Shown: positions 36,190 through 46,270 of the stretch, piece by piece
How the letters are laid out: each line of letters begins with the position of its first letter
Numbering within the stretch: position 1 is the first letter of the stretch
NCBI RefSeq assembly: GCF_000346755.1
Contig: NZ_ANNV01000042.1
Span: 19,430-83,429, forward strand
Direction: 5' to 3'
From: Pseudomonas sp. CBZ-4
GTDB taxonomy: Bacteria; Pseudomonadota; Gammaproteobacteria; Pseudomonadales; Pseudomonadaceae
Length of the DNA stretch: 64,000 nt
The notes under the pieces: model-generated
What the model was told of the DNA's origin: nothing
What the model saw: the letters and a program-made list of their open reading frames with translations, nothing else
Database searches by the model: none
Translations under genes and position numbers: made by a program

Positions 36190-37935
36190 ATGTCTTTCGA
36201 CGCTTTACCTAGAACAAAACCGTCTGTTTTGCTGCAGTCTTGCGTCGCCACCTGTTCCCTTGTCGGTTTCCTGACCAGTGCAGCGGCTTTAGCGGCTGAA
36301 CCGCAAGCACCTGCCCAACAATTACTCCTGCAGCAACAACGTGAACGCGCCCAGCGCGAGCAGTTGGAGCAATCCCCCGACGTCCGTCTGGAAGCGCCGC
36401 TGGACAGCGCCGGCAACCTGCGTCTGCCGCGCAATGAAACGCCGTGCTTCAAGATCGACCGCGTGGTCCTCCGTGGCGAGCAGGCCGAAGACTTCCAGTG
36501 GGCCCTGCGCGCCGCCAACCCGGCGGACGATCCGGTGCAAGGGCGTTGCGTCGGTTCCGCCGGTATCAACCTGACGATGAAGCGCATTCAAAACGCGATC
36601 ATCGCCAAGGGTTTCATCACCACCCGTGTCCTCGCCGAGGCCCAGGACTTGAAGCAGGGCACGCTGTCGCTGGTGCTGGTGCCGGGGCGGATCAAGCACA
36701 TCCGTTTTGCCGAAGGCACCTCCGCCCGCGCCAATTATTGGAACGCCATGCCCGCATCGCCGGGTGATGTGCTGAACCTGCGCGACATCGAGCAGGCGCT
36801 GGAGAACTTCAAGCGCGTGCCCACCGCCGAAGCCGACGTGCAGATCACCCCGGCCGAAGGCGCGGATGCGCAGCCCGGCGAGAGCGATGTGGTGATCGCC
36901 TGGAAGCAGGCGATTCCGGTACGGGTCAGCCTGTCGGTGGACGATTCCGGCAGCAAGCAGACCGGCAAGTACCAGGGCAACGTCGCGCTGTCGCTGGATA
37001 ACCTGGCCAGCCTCAACGACCTGTTCTACATCAGCTTCAACCATGATCTGGGCGGCGGCCAAAGTGGCGACCGTGGTTCCAAGGGCCATACCGTGCATTA
37101 CTCGGTGCCCTACGACTATTGGCAGCTGAGCCTGACGTCCAGCGAGTACGACTACCACCAGACGATTGCCGGGGTGAACCAGGCGTATTCCTACAGTGGC
37201 CGCAGCCGGACCAATGAGGTGCAGCTGTCGCGGGTGATCTACCGCGATGCGGTGCGCAAGACCACCGTGTCGGTCGGCGGTTGGAGCCGCACCTCCAGCA
37301 ACTACATCGAAGACACCGAGATCGAACTGCAACGCCGGCGCATGGCCGGTTGGCAGGCGGGGATCAACCACCGTGAATTCATCGGCGCCAGCACCCTCGA
37401 CCTCGGCGTCGGCTATCGCCGTGGCACCGGCGCCCGCGATGCATTGCGCGCGCCTGAAGAGGAAAACGGCGAAGGCACCTCGCGCTCGCAGATCATCACC
37501 GCCAACGCCCAATTGCAGCTGCCGTTCACCCTGGCCGACCAACGCCTGCGCTACATCGCCGGCTGGCGCGGGCAGTGGAACCGTACGCCGCTGATCCCCC
37601 AGGACCGCTTTTCGATTGGCGGACGCTACACCGTGCGCGGTTTCGACGGCGAGCAGATCCTCTCGGCCGAACGCGGCTGGACCTTCAGCAACGACCTCGG
37701 CCTGAGCCTGGCCAACACCGGCCAGGAACTCTACCTGGGCGTGGACTATGGCGAAGTCGGCGGGCATTCCACCCAGTACCTCTCGGGCCGACGCCTGGCC
37801 GGTGCGGTGGTGGGCCTGCGCGGCGGCTACAAGCAGTTTTCCTATGACATCTACACCGGCAAGCCCCTGGAAAAACCCAAGGGTTTCCAGACCGCCGACG
37901 TGACCAGTGGCTTCAGCGCCAACTGGTCATTTTGA
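36190..37935 (+). CDS. cdiB: Two-partner secretion transporter, CdiB/FhaC (TpsB) family
   Basis: A 581-residue Omp85-type outer-membrane protein with a signal peptide (cleavage probably after ALAAE/ASAL region, residue about 37), a Gln/Arg-rich plug-like helix (QQLLLQQQRERAQREQLEQ), POTRA-2 domain (about 80-155), ShlB domain and a C-terminal barrel. The loop-6 motif VRGF is at 482-485 and the last residue is Phe (SANWSF), as BAM substrates require. It exports the large exoprotein encoded downstream. I chose ATG 36190 because AAGGA lies 6 bp before it. The acyltransferase gene follows after 11 bp. Confidence 0.94.
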   Translation: MSFDALPRTKPSVLLQSCVATCSLVGFLTSAAALAAEPQAPAQQLLLQQQRERAQREQLEQSPDVRLEAPLDSAGNLRLPRNETPCFKIDRVVLRGEQAEDFQWALRAANPADDPVQGRCVGSAGINLTMKRIQNAIIAKGFITTRVLAEAQDLKQGTLSLVLVPGRIKHIRFAEGTSARANYWNAMPASPGDVLNLRDIEQALENFKRVPTAEADVQITPAEGADAQPGESDVVIAWKQAIPVRVSLSVDDSGSKQTGKYQGNVALSLDNLASLNDLFYISFNHDLGGGQSGDRGSKGHTVHYSVPYDYWQLSLTSSEYDYHQTIAGVNQAYSYSGRSRTNEVQLSRVIYRDAVRKTTVSVGGWSRTSSNYIEDTEIELQRRRMAGWQAGINHREFIGASTLDLGVGYRRGTGARDALRAPEEENGEGTSRSQIITANAQLQLPFTLADQRLRYIAGWRGQWNRTPLIPQDRFSIGGRYTVRGFDGEQILSAERGWTFSNDLGLSLANTGQELYLGVDYGEVGGHSTQYLSGRRLAGAVVGLRGGYKQFSYDIYTGKPLEKPKGFQTADVTSGFSANWSF

Positions 37936-37946
37936 AGGAGGCCAGC

Positions 37947-38468
37947 ATGCACCACGACACCCTGGAGGTGCTCGCCCCCGAGCGGGCCGACAGCCCCATC
38001 GACGAAGCCCAGGTGCTGGGCTCGGCGGTGTGGCTGTGGATGCACTCGGCGGCCCATCGCGATGCGCCGTTGCACAGCCTGTCCACGCTGTTGCTGCCGG
38101 CGATCAAGCGGCGCCAGTTCATCTTGATCAGCGAAGGCGGGCGGCCGGTGTTTTTCCTCTCGTGGCTCAACCTCAGTGCCGATGCCGAGGCACGTTACCT
38201 GCGGGCACCGGCGGTGTGCCTGCCCGCCGAGGATTGGGACAGCGGCGAGCGGTTGTGGATCAACGACTGGGTCGCACCGTTTGGCCACACCCGGCGCATC
38301 AGCAGCTTGCTGCGCCGCCGTTTGTGGCCCGGCAAGGTGTTCCGCGCACTGCACCACAAAGGCGAAGCGCGCGGCTTGCGCGTCTTGAATTTCCAGGGCA
38401 TCGCCGTCCTGGACCTGGAGGCGCAAGCCTGGTTTGCCACTCACCCGTTACCCAGCGACGCGCTCTGA
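37947..38468 (+). CDS. cdiC: HlyC-type lysine acyltransferase, CdiC-like
   Basis: A 173-residue protein that aligns with the toxin-activating acyltransferase HlyC over most of its length: EVLG.VSWLW-type start, catalytic Ser34-X-X-His37 (HlyC Ser20/His23), LPAI, FLSWLNLS, EDWDSGERLWINDWVAPFG with Asp107 (HlyC Asp92). Such enzymes move a fatty acid from acyl-ACP to toxin lysines in the cytoplasm. There is no RTX toxin here; the gene lies between the TpsB and TpsA genes, as cdiC does in E. coli class IV CDI loci, where it lipidates CdiA. GGAGG lies 5 bp before the ATG. The CdiA target lysine is unknown. Confidence 0.9.
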   Translation: MHHDTLEVLAPERADSPIDEAQVLGSAVWLWMHSAAHRDAPLHSLSTLLLPAIKRRQFILISEGGRPVFFLSWLNLSADAEARYLRAPAVCLPAEDWDSGERLWINDWVAPFGHTRRISSLLRRRLWPGKVFRALHHKGEARGLRVLNFQGIAVLDLEAQAWFATHPLPSDAL

Positions 38469-38492
38469 TCAGCCACCGCGCAAAGGATCTGC

Positions 38493-41400
38493 ATGAATAA
38501 GCATCTGTTTCGAGTTGTATTCAACAAGGCCCGCGGCCTGCTGATGGTGGTGGCCGAGAACGTCAAGAGCGCCTGCAAGGCCCCCGGCACCACGCGCGGC
38601 GTGTCCTCGGTCAGCCCGGTGACGGCAACCCTCACGCCGCTGCGGTTTGCGCTGATGGTGGGCATGGGCTGGGTCACCCTGGTGGCGCCGGTGCAGGCGC
38701 AGATCGTGGCCGATGGCTCGGCACCGGCGGGCCAACGCCCGACCATCGGTGCCGCTGGCAATGGCGCGCCGGTGGTGGACATCACCCGCCCGAGCGACGC
38801 AGGCGTGTCGCGCAACACCTATTCGCAGTTCGACGTGGACAAGCGCGGGGTGATCCTCAACAACGCCGCGACCAACAGCCAGACCCAACTGGCCGGCTGG
38901 ATCGAAGGCAACCGTGCGCTGGCCAATGGCAGCGCGCGGGTGATCCTCAACGAAGTCAATTCGAGCAACCCGAGCCAGTTGCGCGGGTTTGTCGAAGTGG
39001 CCGGTTCCAAGGCCCAGGTGGTGATTGCCAACCCGTCGGGCATCGCGTGCGAAGGGTGCGGCTTTATCAACGCCGACCGCGCCACGCTGACCACCGGGCG
39101 CGCGCAGTTCGAGAATGGCCTGATCAGCGGCTACCAGGTCTCGGGCGGCAAGATCAGCATCGGTGGCGAAGGCATGGACAGCAGCCGCGCCGACTACACC
39201 GAGATCATTGCGCGCACGGTCGAAGTCAACGCGGGCATCTGGTCCAAGGACCTGACGATCAAGGCGGGCACCACCGGTGCCGCGCCCGCTGACACACCAG
39301 CGGTAGCCATCGACGTGGCGCAACTGGGCGGCATGTATGCCGGCAAGATCACCCTGGTGGGCAACGGCGCCGGCGTGGGCGTGCGCAACGCCGGGCAGAT
39401 CGGCTCCAGCGCCGGTGAAGTGGTGATTGGCAGTGACGGGCGCATCGAAAACCGTGGCCAGATCAGCAGCGCCACCCAGCTGACGGCCACCGCTGACAAG
39501 GGCATCGACAACAGCGGCACGCTGTACGCCCAAGGCAACCTGGACCTGAATACCGCCGCCGATATCGACAACAAGGGCATTGCCTCCGCCCAGGGCGATG
39601 CGCGCCTGACCGCCAAGGGCGCGATTCGCAGCCAGGCCGGTTCCGCACTCGCGGCGGGCGTCGACAGCGCCGGCAAGCTCGGCGACAGTGGTTCGCTGAC
39701 CCTGACTTCGGCCGGCACGATCACGGCCAAGGGGCAGAACCTTGCGGCGCAAAAGCTTACCGCCAACGCCGCGCAGGTTGACCTCAGTGACAGCCAGACC
39801 TCGGCCCAGACCGTCGCGTTGACCAGCACCGCTGGCAACCTGGACCTGCGCCGCAGCCGCGTCACCGCCAGCCAGGCCCTGACCGCCAACGCCAATCAGG
39901 CCCTGCTCAGCGATGCCGCCCAGGTCGGCGCGGCGCAGATCGGCGTCACCGCGCTGGACCTGTCCAACGTCGGCGGCAAATGGGTGCAGACCGGCACTGC
40001 CGGCATGCGCGTGAGCGTCACCCGCAACCTCGACAACAGCAGCGGCATCCTCGCCAGCGGCGGCGGCCTCGACGTCAGTGCCGACAGCCTGAACAACAGC
40101 GGCGGCCTGGTGCAGTCCGGTGCCCTTGGCGATTTGTCCGTCACCGCCCGCCAGCACCTGGCCAACGGCAACGGCAAGCTGGTGAGCGCCGCGCAGCTGA
40201 CCCTCAACGGCGGCACCCTGGACAACAGCAACGGGCAGATCACCGCCGGCGGCGCGCTGGGAGTCACCGCCGCGCAATTGAACAATGCCAAGGGCACCGT
40301 CGCGGCGACGCAGACGCTGACGGTCAAGGCCGGCAGCGTCCTGAATCAGGGCGGCACCCTCGGTTCGGTCGCGGGCGACCTGCTGCTCAACAGCGACGCA
40401 ACGGCGCTCGACAACACCGGCGGTCGTCTGGAAGCCGCGAAGGCCTTGACCGTCAACGCCCAAGGCTTGAGCAACAGCAGCGGGGTGATCACCGGCGCGC
40501 AGTTGTTGCTCAACACCCAGGGCCAGCAATTGAACAACGCCCAGGGCACCCTGAATGCCAGCGATACCCTGACCGTCGACAGCGGCGTGCTGAACAACGA
40601 CGGCGGCATCGTGCAGGCCAAGTCGAGCCTGAAGATCGACACCCACGGCCAACAGCTGAGCAACCGCAACTCCGGCAGCACCGGTGGCATCCTCGGCCAG
40701 CGCGACGTCAGAGTGCGTGCGGGCCAGTTGCTCAACGACCAGGGTTTTATCGGCAGCGCCGCCACCCTGGACGTCAACGCCCAGCACCTGAGCAACCAGG
40801 CCGGTCTGTTGCGCGCCGACGGGCACCTGCTGTTGACCGCTGCCAGTGTGGATAACAGCAGCACCCAGGGCGCCAACCAGGGTATCAAGGGCCAGTCCGT
40901 CGCGATGGATGCGGACAGCGTCAGCAACCGTGGCGGTTCGATCGTCGCCGACACGACGCTGAGCGTTACCGGCAGCGGCACCCTGGACAACGAACAAGGG
41001 ATCATCTCGGCTGGCAGCACGCTGACCGTGGCCGATCGTGACCTCGCGCAAAAACGCCAGGCTATCAATAACGGCGCGGGCACCCTGATCGCCGGGCAAT
41101 CGCTGCTGCTCGACAGCGCCAGCTACGGCGGCAACGGCAAGGTTCTCAGCCTGGGTGACCTGACCTTCCGCCTGACCCAGGACTTCGTCAACAACGGCCT
41201 GTTCCAGGCCAACGGCAACGTGTCGCTGGCCACCAGCGGGCGCCTGACCAACCAGGGCGCGCTCCAGGCCGGCAACCTGCTGCGCCTCGACGCCAACGTT
41301 GTCGACAACACCGCCAGCGGTGTGATCAGTGCGCCGAAGGTGCAGGTCAACGCGGCCACACAACTGGACAACCGTGGCCTGATCGACGGCGAAGCCACGC

Positions 41401-44400
41401 GCCTGACCACCGCGACCCTGAACAACCTCGGCACCGGGCGCATCTATGGCGACCTGCTCGCCATCTCCGCCGGCACCCTGAACAACACCCTTGAAGGCGC
41501 ATCCGCCGCAACGATTGCCGCACGCAACCGCCTGGATATCGGCGCGCAGGTCATCAACAACCGTGAGCACGGCTTGATCTTCAGCACCGGCAACCTGCTG
41601 ATCGGCGGCGCCCTGGATGCCAATGACCAGGCCACGGGCCAGGCGCAGGTGTTGAACAACGCCAGCGCCACCGTCGAAGCGCTGGGCAGCCTCAGCGTCA
41701 ACGCCAAGCAGATCAACAACACCAACGAACACTTCGCCACCCAGCAGGTGCAGGTGTCCACCCAGGCCTTGCAGGAATACCTGCTGTCGGGCTCGACCAA
41801 CCGCTACCTGCCGGGGCAGATCTCGCTGTACAACGACGAAGTCCTGCACCTGGTGACACCGGAAGGCTACGGCACGCGCTGGCTCCGCTACGACTACAAC
41901 CGCACCGTCACCGAGACGCAGATCGTCGCCTCGGACCCGGCGCAGATCCTCGCCGGTGGCAACATCAACCTGATTGCCGACCAGGTGTTCAACGACAAGA
42001 GCCGGATCATCGCCGGCCAGGCGCTGAATGCCAGCGTCGGCACGGTGATCAACACCGAACTGACCGGCCAGAAGGTCACCACCGACAACGGCACGTTGGC
42101 CAGCTACTACCGCATCCAGCGCAAGGGCCGCGACCGCCAGGGCCTTAACGTCACGGCGTATACCCCGGCGCCGTTGATCGAGCAGATCTCGCTGAAACCG
42201 ACGGTGTTTACCGAGTACGCGGCGATCAACGGCACGGGCACCCAGGTGGGCGCGCTGGTCTTGGCCAAGGTCACCGACAGCGCGGCCGGCACGGGTGACC
42301 TGGCCGGCGCCGGGCGCACCTACGCGGTGACCCCGATCAGCGAAGTGCAAGCGCTGACCCAGCAGAACGCGGGCGGCGCGGTGGAGCAGATCCGCACCGG
42401 TGGCTTCAACCCGGACCTGCCCAACAGCAGCCTGTACCAGATCAACCCCAACAGCACCGCCGGTTACCTGGTGGAGACCGACCCGCGCTTCGCCAACTAC
42501 GGCAAGTGGCTGTCCTCGGACTACATGCTCGAACGCCTGAACCTCGACCCGGCCGGCACCCAGCAGCGCCTCGGCGATGGCTTCTACGAGCAGAAGCTGA
42601 TCCGCGAACAAGTCGCCCAACTCACCGGGCGCCGCTTTGTCGATGGCTATGCGAGTGACGAAGCGCAGTATCGCGGCATGATCGACAGCGCCGTGACCCT
42701 GGCCGACCAGTGGAAGCTGATCCCGGGCGTGGCGCTGACCGCCGCGCAAATGGCGCAGTTGACCAGCGATATCGTGTGGCTGGTGTCCAAGGACGTGACC
42801 CTGGCCAGCGGCGAAGTGCGCAAGGTGCTGGTGCCGCAGGTGTACGTGCGGGTGCGTGAAGGTGATATCGACGGTTCCGGCGCGTTGATGGCCGGGCGTA
42901 CCTTGAACCTCGACGTGCGCGGTGACCTGGTCAACAGCGGCAGTCTTTCCGGGCGCGATGGCGTGAACGTCAGCGTGCAGAACCTCAACAACCTTGGCGG
43001 GCGCATCCAGGGCAACGACGTGTCGTTGAATGCCAGCCAGGACCTGAACAACATCGGCGGCCTGATCAGCGCCAACAGTCGCTTGGCGCTGAGTGCCGGC
43101 AACGACATCAACGTGCGTTCGATCACCACCGACAGCGAAAGCGCGCAGGGCACCCGCACCGCCTTGTCGCGTGTAGCAGGGCTGTATGTGTCGGCACCGG
43201 CGGCCAACCTGATTGCCACCGCCGGCAACAACATCAACCTGCAAGCGGCCCAGGTCAGCAACACCGGCGTCGGCGGCAAGACGGCGCTGGTGGCGGGCAA
43301 CGACATCACCTTGAGCACGGTGAACGAGTCCTTCACCCAGGCCAACCAATGGGACGGCGACAACTGGCGCAAGGAAGCCGGGCGCAGCGAAGTCGGCAGC
43401 TCGGTACAAGCCACGGGCGATATCCGCCTGGGCGCCGGGCGTGACGTGCAGGCACGCGGCGCGCTGGTCAACAGTGACGCCGGTGCCGTGGCTGTCAGCG
43501 CCAACCGCGACATCAACGTCGAAGCCAGCGAGCGCTTCAGCACGGCGGACGAGGCGCACAAGGTCAAGGGCAGCAACGGCATGTTCTCCAGCAAGACCAC
43601 CACCACCCGTGACACGGTGGCCCAGACCACCGCGCAAGGCTCGACCTTCAGCGGCGAGCAGGCGGTGATGCAGGCCGGCAACAACATCACCATTACCGGC
43701 AGCAACGTGGTCTCGACCTCGGGCACGGCGCTGGTGGCGGGCAATGACATCAAGGTGTTGGCGGCCACCGAGACCCTCGACGAAAAACACACCAAGGACG
43801 TGAAGACCAGCGGCATGTTCAGCGGCGGCGCGATTGCCGTCACCATCGGCTCGCAGCAACAGACCAACAAGGACAGCAGCCAGCAGACCACGGCCGCCGC
43901 CAGCAGCGTGGGTTCCACCGACGGCAATGTGCTGATCAGCTCCGGTGGCGAATACCGCCAAGTCGGCAGCAATGTCAGCGCGCCCAAGGGCGATGTGTCG
44001 ATCGAGGCGTCCGAGGTCAATATCCTCGAAGCGCGCAACCTCGCCGCGCAGCAGCAGGAGCAGCGCTTCAAGCAGACCGGCGTGAGCCTGACCCTGACCA
44101 ACCCGATCGTCAACGCGGTGCAAACCGGCCAGCGCATGAACAAGGCCGCCGAGCGCACCGACGACAAACGCATGAAAACCCTGGCCGCGCTGAACACCTT
44201 TTGGGCCGGCACCGAAGCACATACCCAAGTGATGGCCGACCCGGCAGCGGCGGGCGGGATCAACTTGAGCATCGCCCTGGGCATGAACAAGAGCGAGAAC
44301 AAAAGCGAGCAGACCTCCAACACGGCGGCCGGCTCGACCGTGGCGGCAGGGCACGATGTGTCGATTGTGGCCACCGGCGGCAAGCGCAATAACGACCTGA

Positions 44401-46259
44401 CGGTGCAGGGCAGCCAGATCACTGCCGGCAACGATGCGTTGCTCAAGGCCGACGGCAATATCCTGCTGGCGGGTGCTGAGAACACCATCGAGCAACACAG
44501 CACCAACAAAAGCGTGAACGGCAGCCTGGGGATCGGCATCTCCTTTGGCAGCGAGAAGAACGGCCTGAGCTTCAACGCTTCGGCGTCCCAAAGCCGCGGC
44601 AATGCCGATGGCAATGACCTGGTCTGGAGCAATACCCATGTGACGGCGGGCAATCAGGCAACCTTGGTGTCCGGCAAGGACACCACCTTGCGCGGCGCGG
44701 TGGTCTCGGCTGACAAGGTCAAGGCCGACGTCGGCGGCGACTTGAATATCGAGAGCCTGCAAGACACCAGCACATTTGCCTCCGAGCAGAAGAGCATGAG
44801 TGCCGGCATCAGCATCTGCATCCCGCCGGTCTGCGCCGGCGCTGCAACGGCCAGCTTCAGCTCCAGCAACACCAAGCAGAAGTCCAACTTTGCCAGCGTC
44901 ATCGAGCAATCGGGGATTCGCGCCGGCGACGGCGGTTTCGACCTCAACGTGCGCGGCAACACCGACCTCAAGGGCGGCGTGATTTCCAGCACCGACAAGG
45001 CCATCGCCGACGGCAAGAACAGCCTGACCACCGGCACGCTGACCGTGGCCGACATCCACAACACCTCCGAAGCGAGCGTCAAGACTTCCGGGGTGGAGCT
45101 CAGTTCGGACATGCTCGACGGCAAGCTCGGCACGGCCAAGGCGCTGCTCGCCAACAGCCTCGCCAACGGTTCGGATTCCGACTCCGCCGAGAGCGACACC
45201 CGCAGCGCCATCAGCGCCGGCACCCTGGTGATCACCAATGCCGAGCGCCAGCGCGTGGTCGCCGGGATGACGGTTGACCAGACGATTGCCAACCTCAACC
45301 GCAATACCGAGGCTGCCCACGTTGCCGTGGAGCGCCTGGACGTGGCGGAGATGGGGCGCAAGGTCGAGGCTGAGCAAGAGATCAAGCGTGAGTTCTACAA
45401 CCAGGTGTCGATGCTGGCGGATGAGGCGTATCGCAAGATCTTCCTTGAGAAGGCGCGGGTGTATGAGGTGTTGAAAGACAAAGATGGCAAGGCGATGCTC
45501 GATGAAAAGGGCAACGTTCAGCGCCGGGAATTGAACGACGAAGAAAAGCGCAACCTCAAGCCTGGGCCGGATGGCAAGGTACACATTGCCAACAACGGTA
45601 TTTTCAACGACATCGACGGTGCGGCCAAATATGCCGAACAACACAGCAGTGCCGATACCGGGCCGCAGTATTTGATCCACTTCGAGAAAGCCAACAACTT
45701 CACGTCCGAGTTGATGATCGCGGCCTATCAGAAGAATTTCGAAAATGATTTCTGGGGCTTGTCCAACGCAGCCGTGCAGACCAAGGACTATATGGTCCAG
45801 TTTGGTCAAAGCGGGCTACACATCGATGGTCACAGCCGTGGCACGTTGACCACGGGCAGTGCGATGGAGTCGTTGGCGCGTGATCCGGCAAACGTGGGTG
45901 TGCTGGGCGGCACGTCGATGAACTTCTTCGGCGCGGCCTACAGCGTGCAAAAGGCCGATTCGCTGCTGGGGGTCTTGCAGGACCGTTCATCGCTCAGTTT
46001 TGAAGCACAGCGCGAGGCGATGGCGCTGCAGTACCAGAACCACAATTTCGACCCCGTTGCGCGGACACCGGGCGTAGGTTTCAACGCCGGGACTGGCGGT
46101 ACGATTCCAGATGGCAGCGTCCGCCTGTGGGAGTGGCTGAAAGTGCTGGGCGGCGATAAAACCGTGCATAACTGCTATGGCAAGGGCGGGGATAACTGCC
46201 GGCCATTCTGGATGGACTCACCCGATGGCATGTCACATTTCATGCGCGTCAAACAATGA
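38493..46259 (+). CDS. cdiA: CdiA/filamentous haemagglutinin-type exoprotein with hydrolase-like C-terminus
   Basis: A 2588-residue TpsA effector. An extended signal peptide (MNKHLFRVVFNKARGLLMVV; cleavage near 71, VQA-QIV) is followed by the TPS domain with NPSG (180-183) and CEGCGF. Next come long beta-helix repeats rich in LNNSGG/LDNTGG words, a candidate receptor-binding stretch (about 1095-1260), a CdiA-typical region (about 1310-1470: SSLYQINPNS, DPRFANYGKWLSSDYML) and FHA-2 repeats to about 2190. After a helical segment (about 2260-2310) the last 200 residues hold GHSRG (Ser2448) and VHNCYG (His2559), which suggest a serine hydrolase. No VENN junction is seen. No frameshift is present. 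Confidence 0.92.
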   Translation: MNKHLFRVVFNKARGLLMVVAENVKSACKAPGTTRGVSSVSPVTATLTPLRFALMVGMGWVTLVAPVQAQIVADGSAPAGQRPTIGAAGNGAPVVDITRPSDAGVSRNTYSQFDVDKRGVILNNAATNSQTQLAGWIEGNRALANGSARVILNEVNSSNPSQLRGFVEVAGSKAQVVIANPSGIACEGCGFINADRATLTTGRAQFENGLISGYQVSGGKISIGGEGMDSSRADYTEIIARTVEVNAGIWSKDLTIKAGTTGAAPADTPAVAIDVAQLGGMYAGKITLVGNGAGVGVRNAGQIGSSAGEVVIGSDGRIENRGQISSATQLTATADKGIDNSGTLYAQGNLDLNTAADIDNKGIASAQGDARLTAKGAIRSQAGSALAAGVDSAGKLGDSGSLTLTSAGTITAKGQNLAAQKLTANAAQVDLSDSQTSAQTVALTSTAGNLDLRRSRVTASQALTANANQALLSDAAQVGAAQIGVTALDLSNVGGKWVQTGTAGMRVSVTRNLDNSSGILASGGGLDVSADSLNNSGGLVQSGALGDLSVTARQHLANGNGKLVSAAQLTLNGGTLDNSNGQITAGGALGVTAAQLNNAKGTVAATQTLTVKAGSVLNQGGTLGSVAGDLLLNSDATALDNTGGRLEAAKALTVNAQGLSNSSGVITGAQLLLNTQGQQLNNAQGTLNASDTLTVDSGVLNNDGGIVQAKSSLKIDTHGQQLSNRNSGSTGGILGQRDVRVRAGQLLNDQGFIGSAATLDVNAQHLSNQAGLLRADGHLLLTAASVDNSSTQGANQGIKGQSVAMDADSVSNRGGSIVADTTLSVTGSGTLDNEQGIISAGSTLTVADRDLAQKRQAINNGAGTLIAGQSLLLDSASYGGNGKVLSLGDLTFRLTQDFVNNGLFQANGNVSLATSGRLTNQGALQAGNLLRLDANVVDNTASGVISAPKVQVNAATQLDNRGLIDGEATRLTTATLNNLGTGRIYGDLLAISAGTLNNTLEGASAATIAARNRLDIGAQVINNREHGLIFSTGNLLIGGALDANDQATGQAQVLNNASATVEALGSLSVNAKQINNTNEHFATQQVQVSTQALQEYLLSGSTNRYLPGQISLYNDEVLHLVTPEGYGTRWLRYDYNRTVTETQIVASDPAQILAGGNINLIADQVFNDKSRIIAGQALNASVGTVINTELTGQKVTTDNGTLASYYRIQRKGRDRQGLNVTAYTPAPLIEQISLKPTVFTEYAAINGTGTQVGALVLAKVTDSAAGTGDLAGAGRTYAVTPISEVQALTQQNAGGAVEQIRTGGFNPDLPNSSLYQINPNSTAGYLVETDPRFANYGKWLSSDYMLERLNLDPAGTQQRLGDGFYEQKLIREQVAQLTGRRFVDGYASDEAQYRGMIDSAVTLADQWKLIPGVALTAAQMAQLTSDIVWLVSKDVTLASGEVRKVLVPQVYVRVREGDIDGSGALMAGRTLNLDVRGDLVNSGSLSGRDGVNVSVQNLNNLGGRIQGNDVSLNASQDLNNIGGLISANSRLALSAGNDINVRSITTDSESAQGTRTALSRVAGLYVSAPAANLIATAGNNINLQAAQVSNTGVGGKTALVAGNDITLSTVNESFTQANQWDGDNWRKEAGRSEVGSSVQATGDIRLGAGRDVQARGALVNSDAGAVAVSANRDINVEASERFSTADEAHKVKGSNGMFSSKTTTTRDTVAQTTAQGSTFSGEQAVMQAGNNITITGSNVVSTSGTALVAGNDIKVLAATETLDEKHTKDVKTSGMFSGGAIAVTIGSQQQTNKDSSQQTTAAASSVGSTDGNVLISSGGEYRQVGSNVSAPKGDVSIEASEVNILEARNLAAQQQEQRFKQTGVSLTLTNPIVNAVQTGQRMNKAAERTDDKRMKTLAALNTFWAGTEAHTQVMADPAAAGGINLSIALGMNKSENKSEQTSNTAAGSTVAAGHDVSIVATGGKRNNDLTVQGSQITAGNDALLKADGNILLAGAENTIEQHSTNKSVNGSLGIGISFGSEKNGLSFNASASQSRGNADGNDLVWSNTHVTAGNQATLVSGKDTTLRGAVVSADKVKADVGGDLNIESLQDTSTFASEQKSMSAGISICIPPVCAGAATASFSSSNTKQKSNFASVIEQSGIRAGDGGFDLNVRGNTDLKGGVISSTDKAIADGKNSLTTGTLTVADIHNTSEASVKTSGVELSSDMLDGKLGTAKALLANSLANGSDSDSAESDTRSAISAGTLVITNAERQRVVAGMTVDQTIANLNRNTEAAHVAVERLDVAEMGRKVEAEQEIKREFYNQVSMLADEAYRKIFLEKARVYEVLKDKDGKAMLDEKGNVQRRELNDEEKRNLKPGPDGKVHIANNGIFNDIDGAAKYAEQHSSADTGPQYLIHFEKANNFTSELMIAAYQKNFENDFWGLSNAAVQTKDYMVQFGQSGLHIDGHSRGTLTTGSAMESLARDPANVGVLGGTSMNFFGAAYSVQKADSLLGVLQDRSSLSFEAQREAMALQYQNHNFDPVARTPGVGFNAGTGGTIPDGSVRLWEWLKVLGGDKTVHNCYGKGGDNCRPFWMDSPDGMSHFMRVKQ

Positions 46260-46270
46260 GGAAGGGCGTC

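Noticed and set aside
37947..38468. Reading the HlyC-like gene as part of an RTX toxin operon
   Set aside because: No GGxGxDxxx RTX repeats, HlyB-type ABC exporter or HlyD adaptor are encoded nearby; its neighbours are two-partner secretion genes.
38469..45809. A 2446-codon open frame on the minus strand opposite cdiA
   Set aside because: It is the antisense shadow of cdiA. The high GC and codon bias of the beta-helix repeats remove stop codons on the other strand. The translation shows no family motif and cdiA itself has clear domains throughout.
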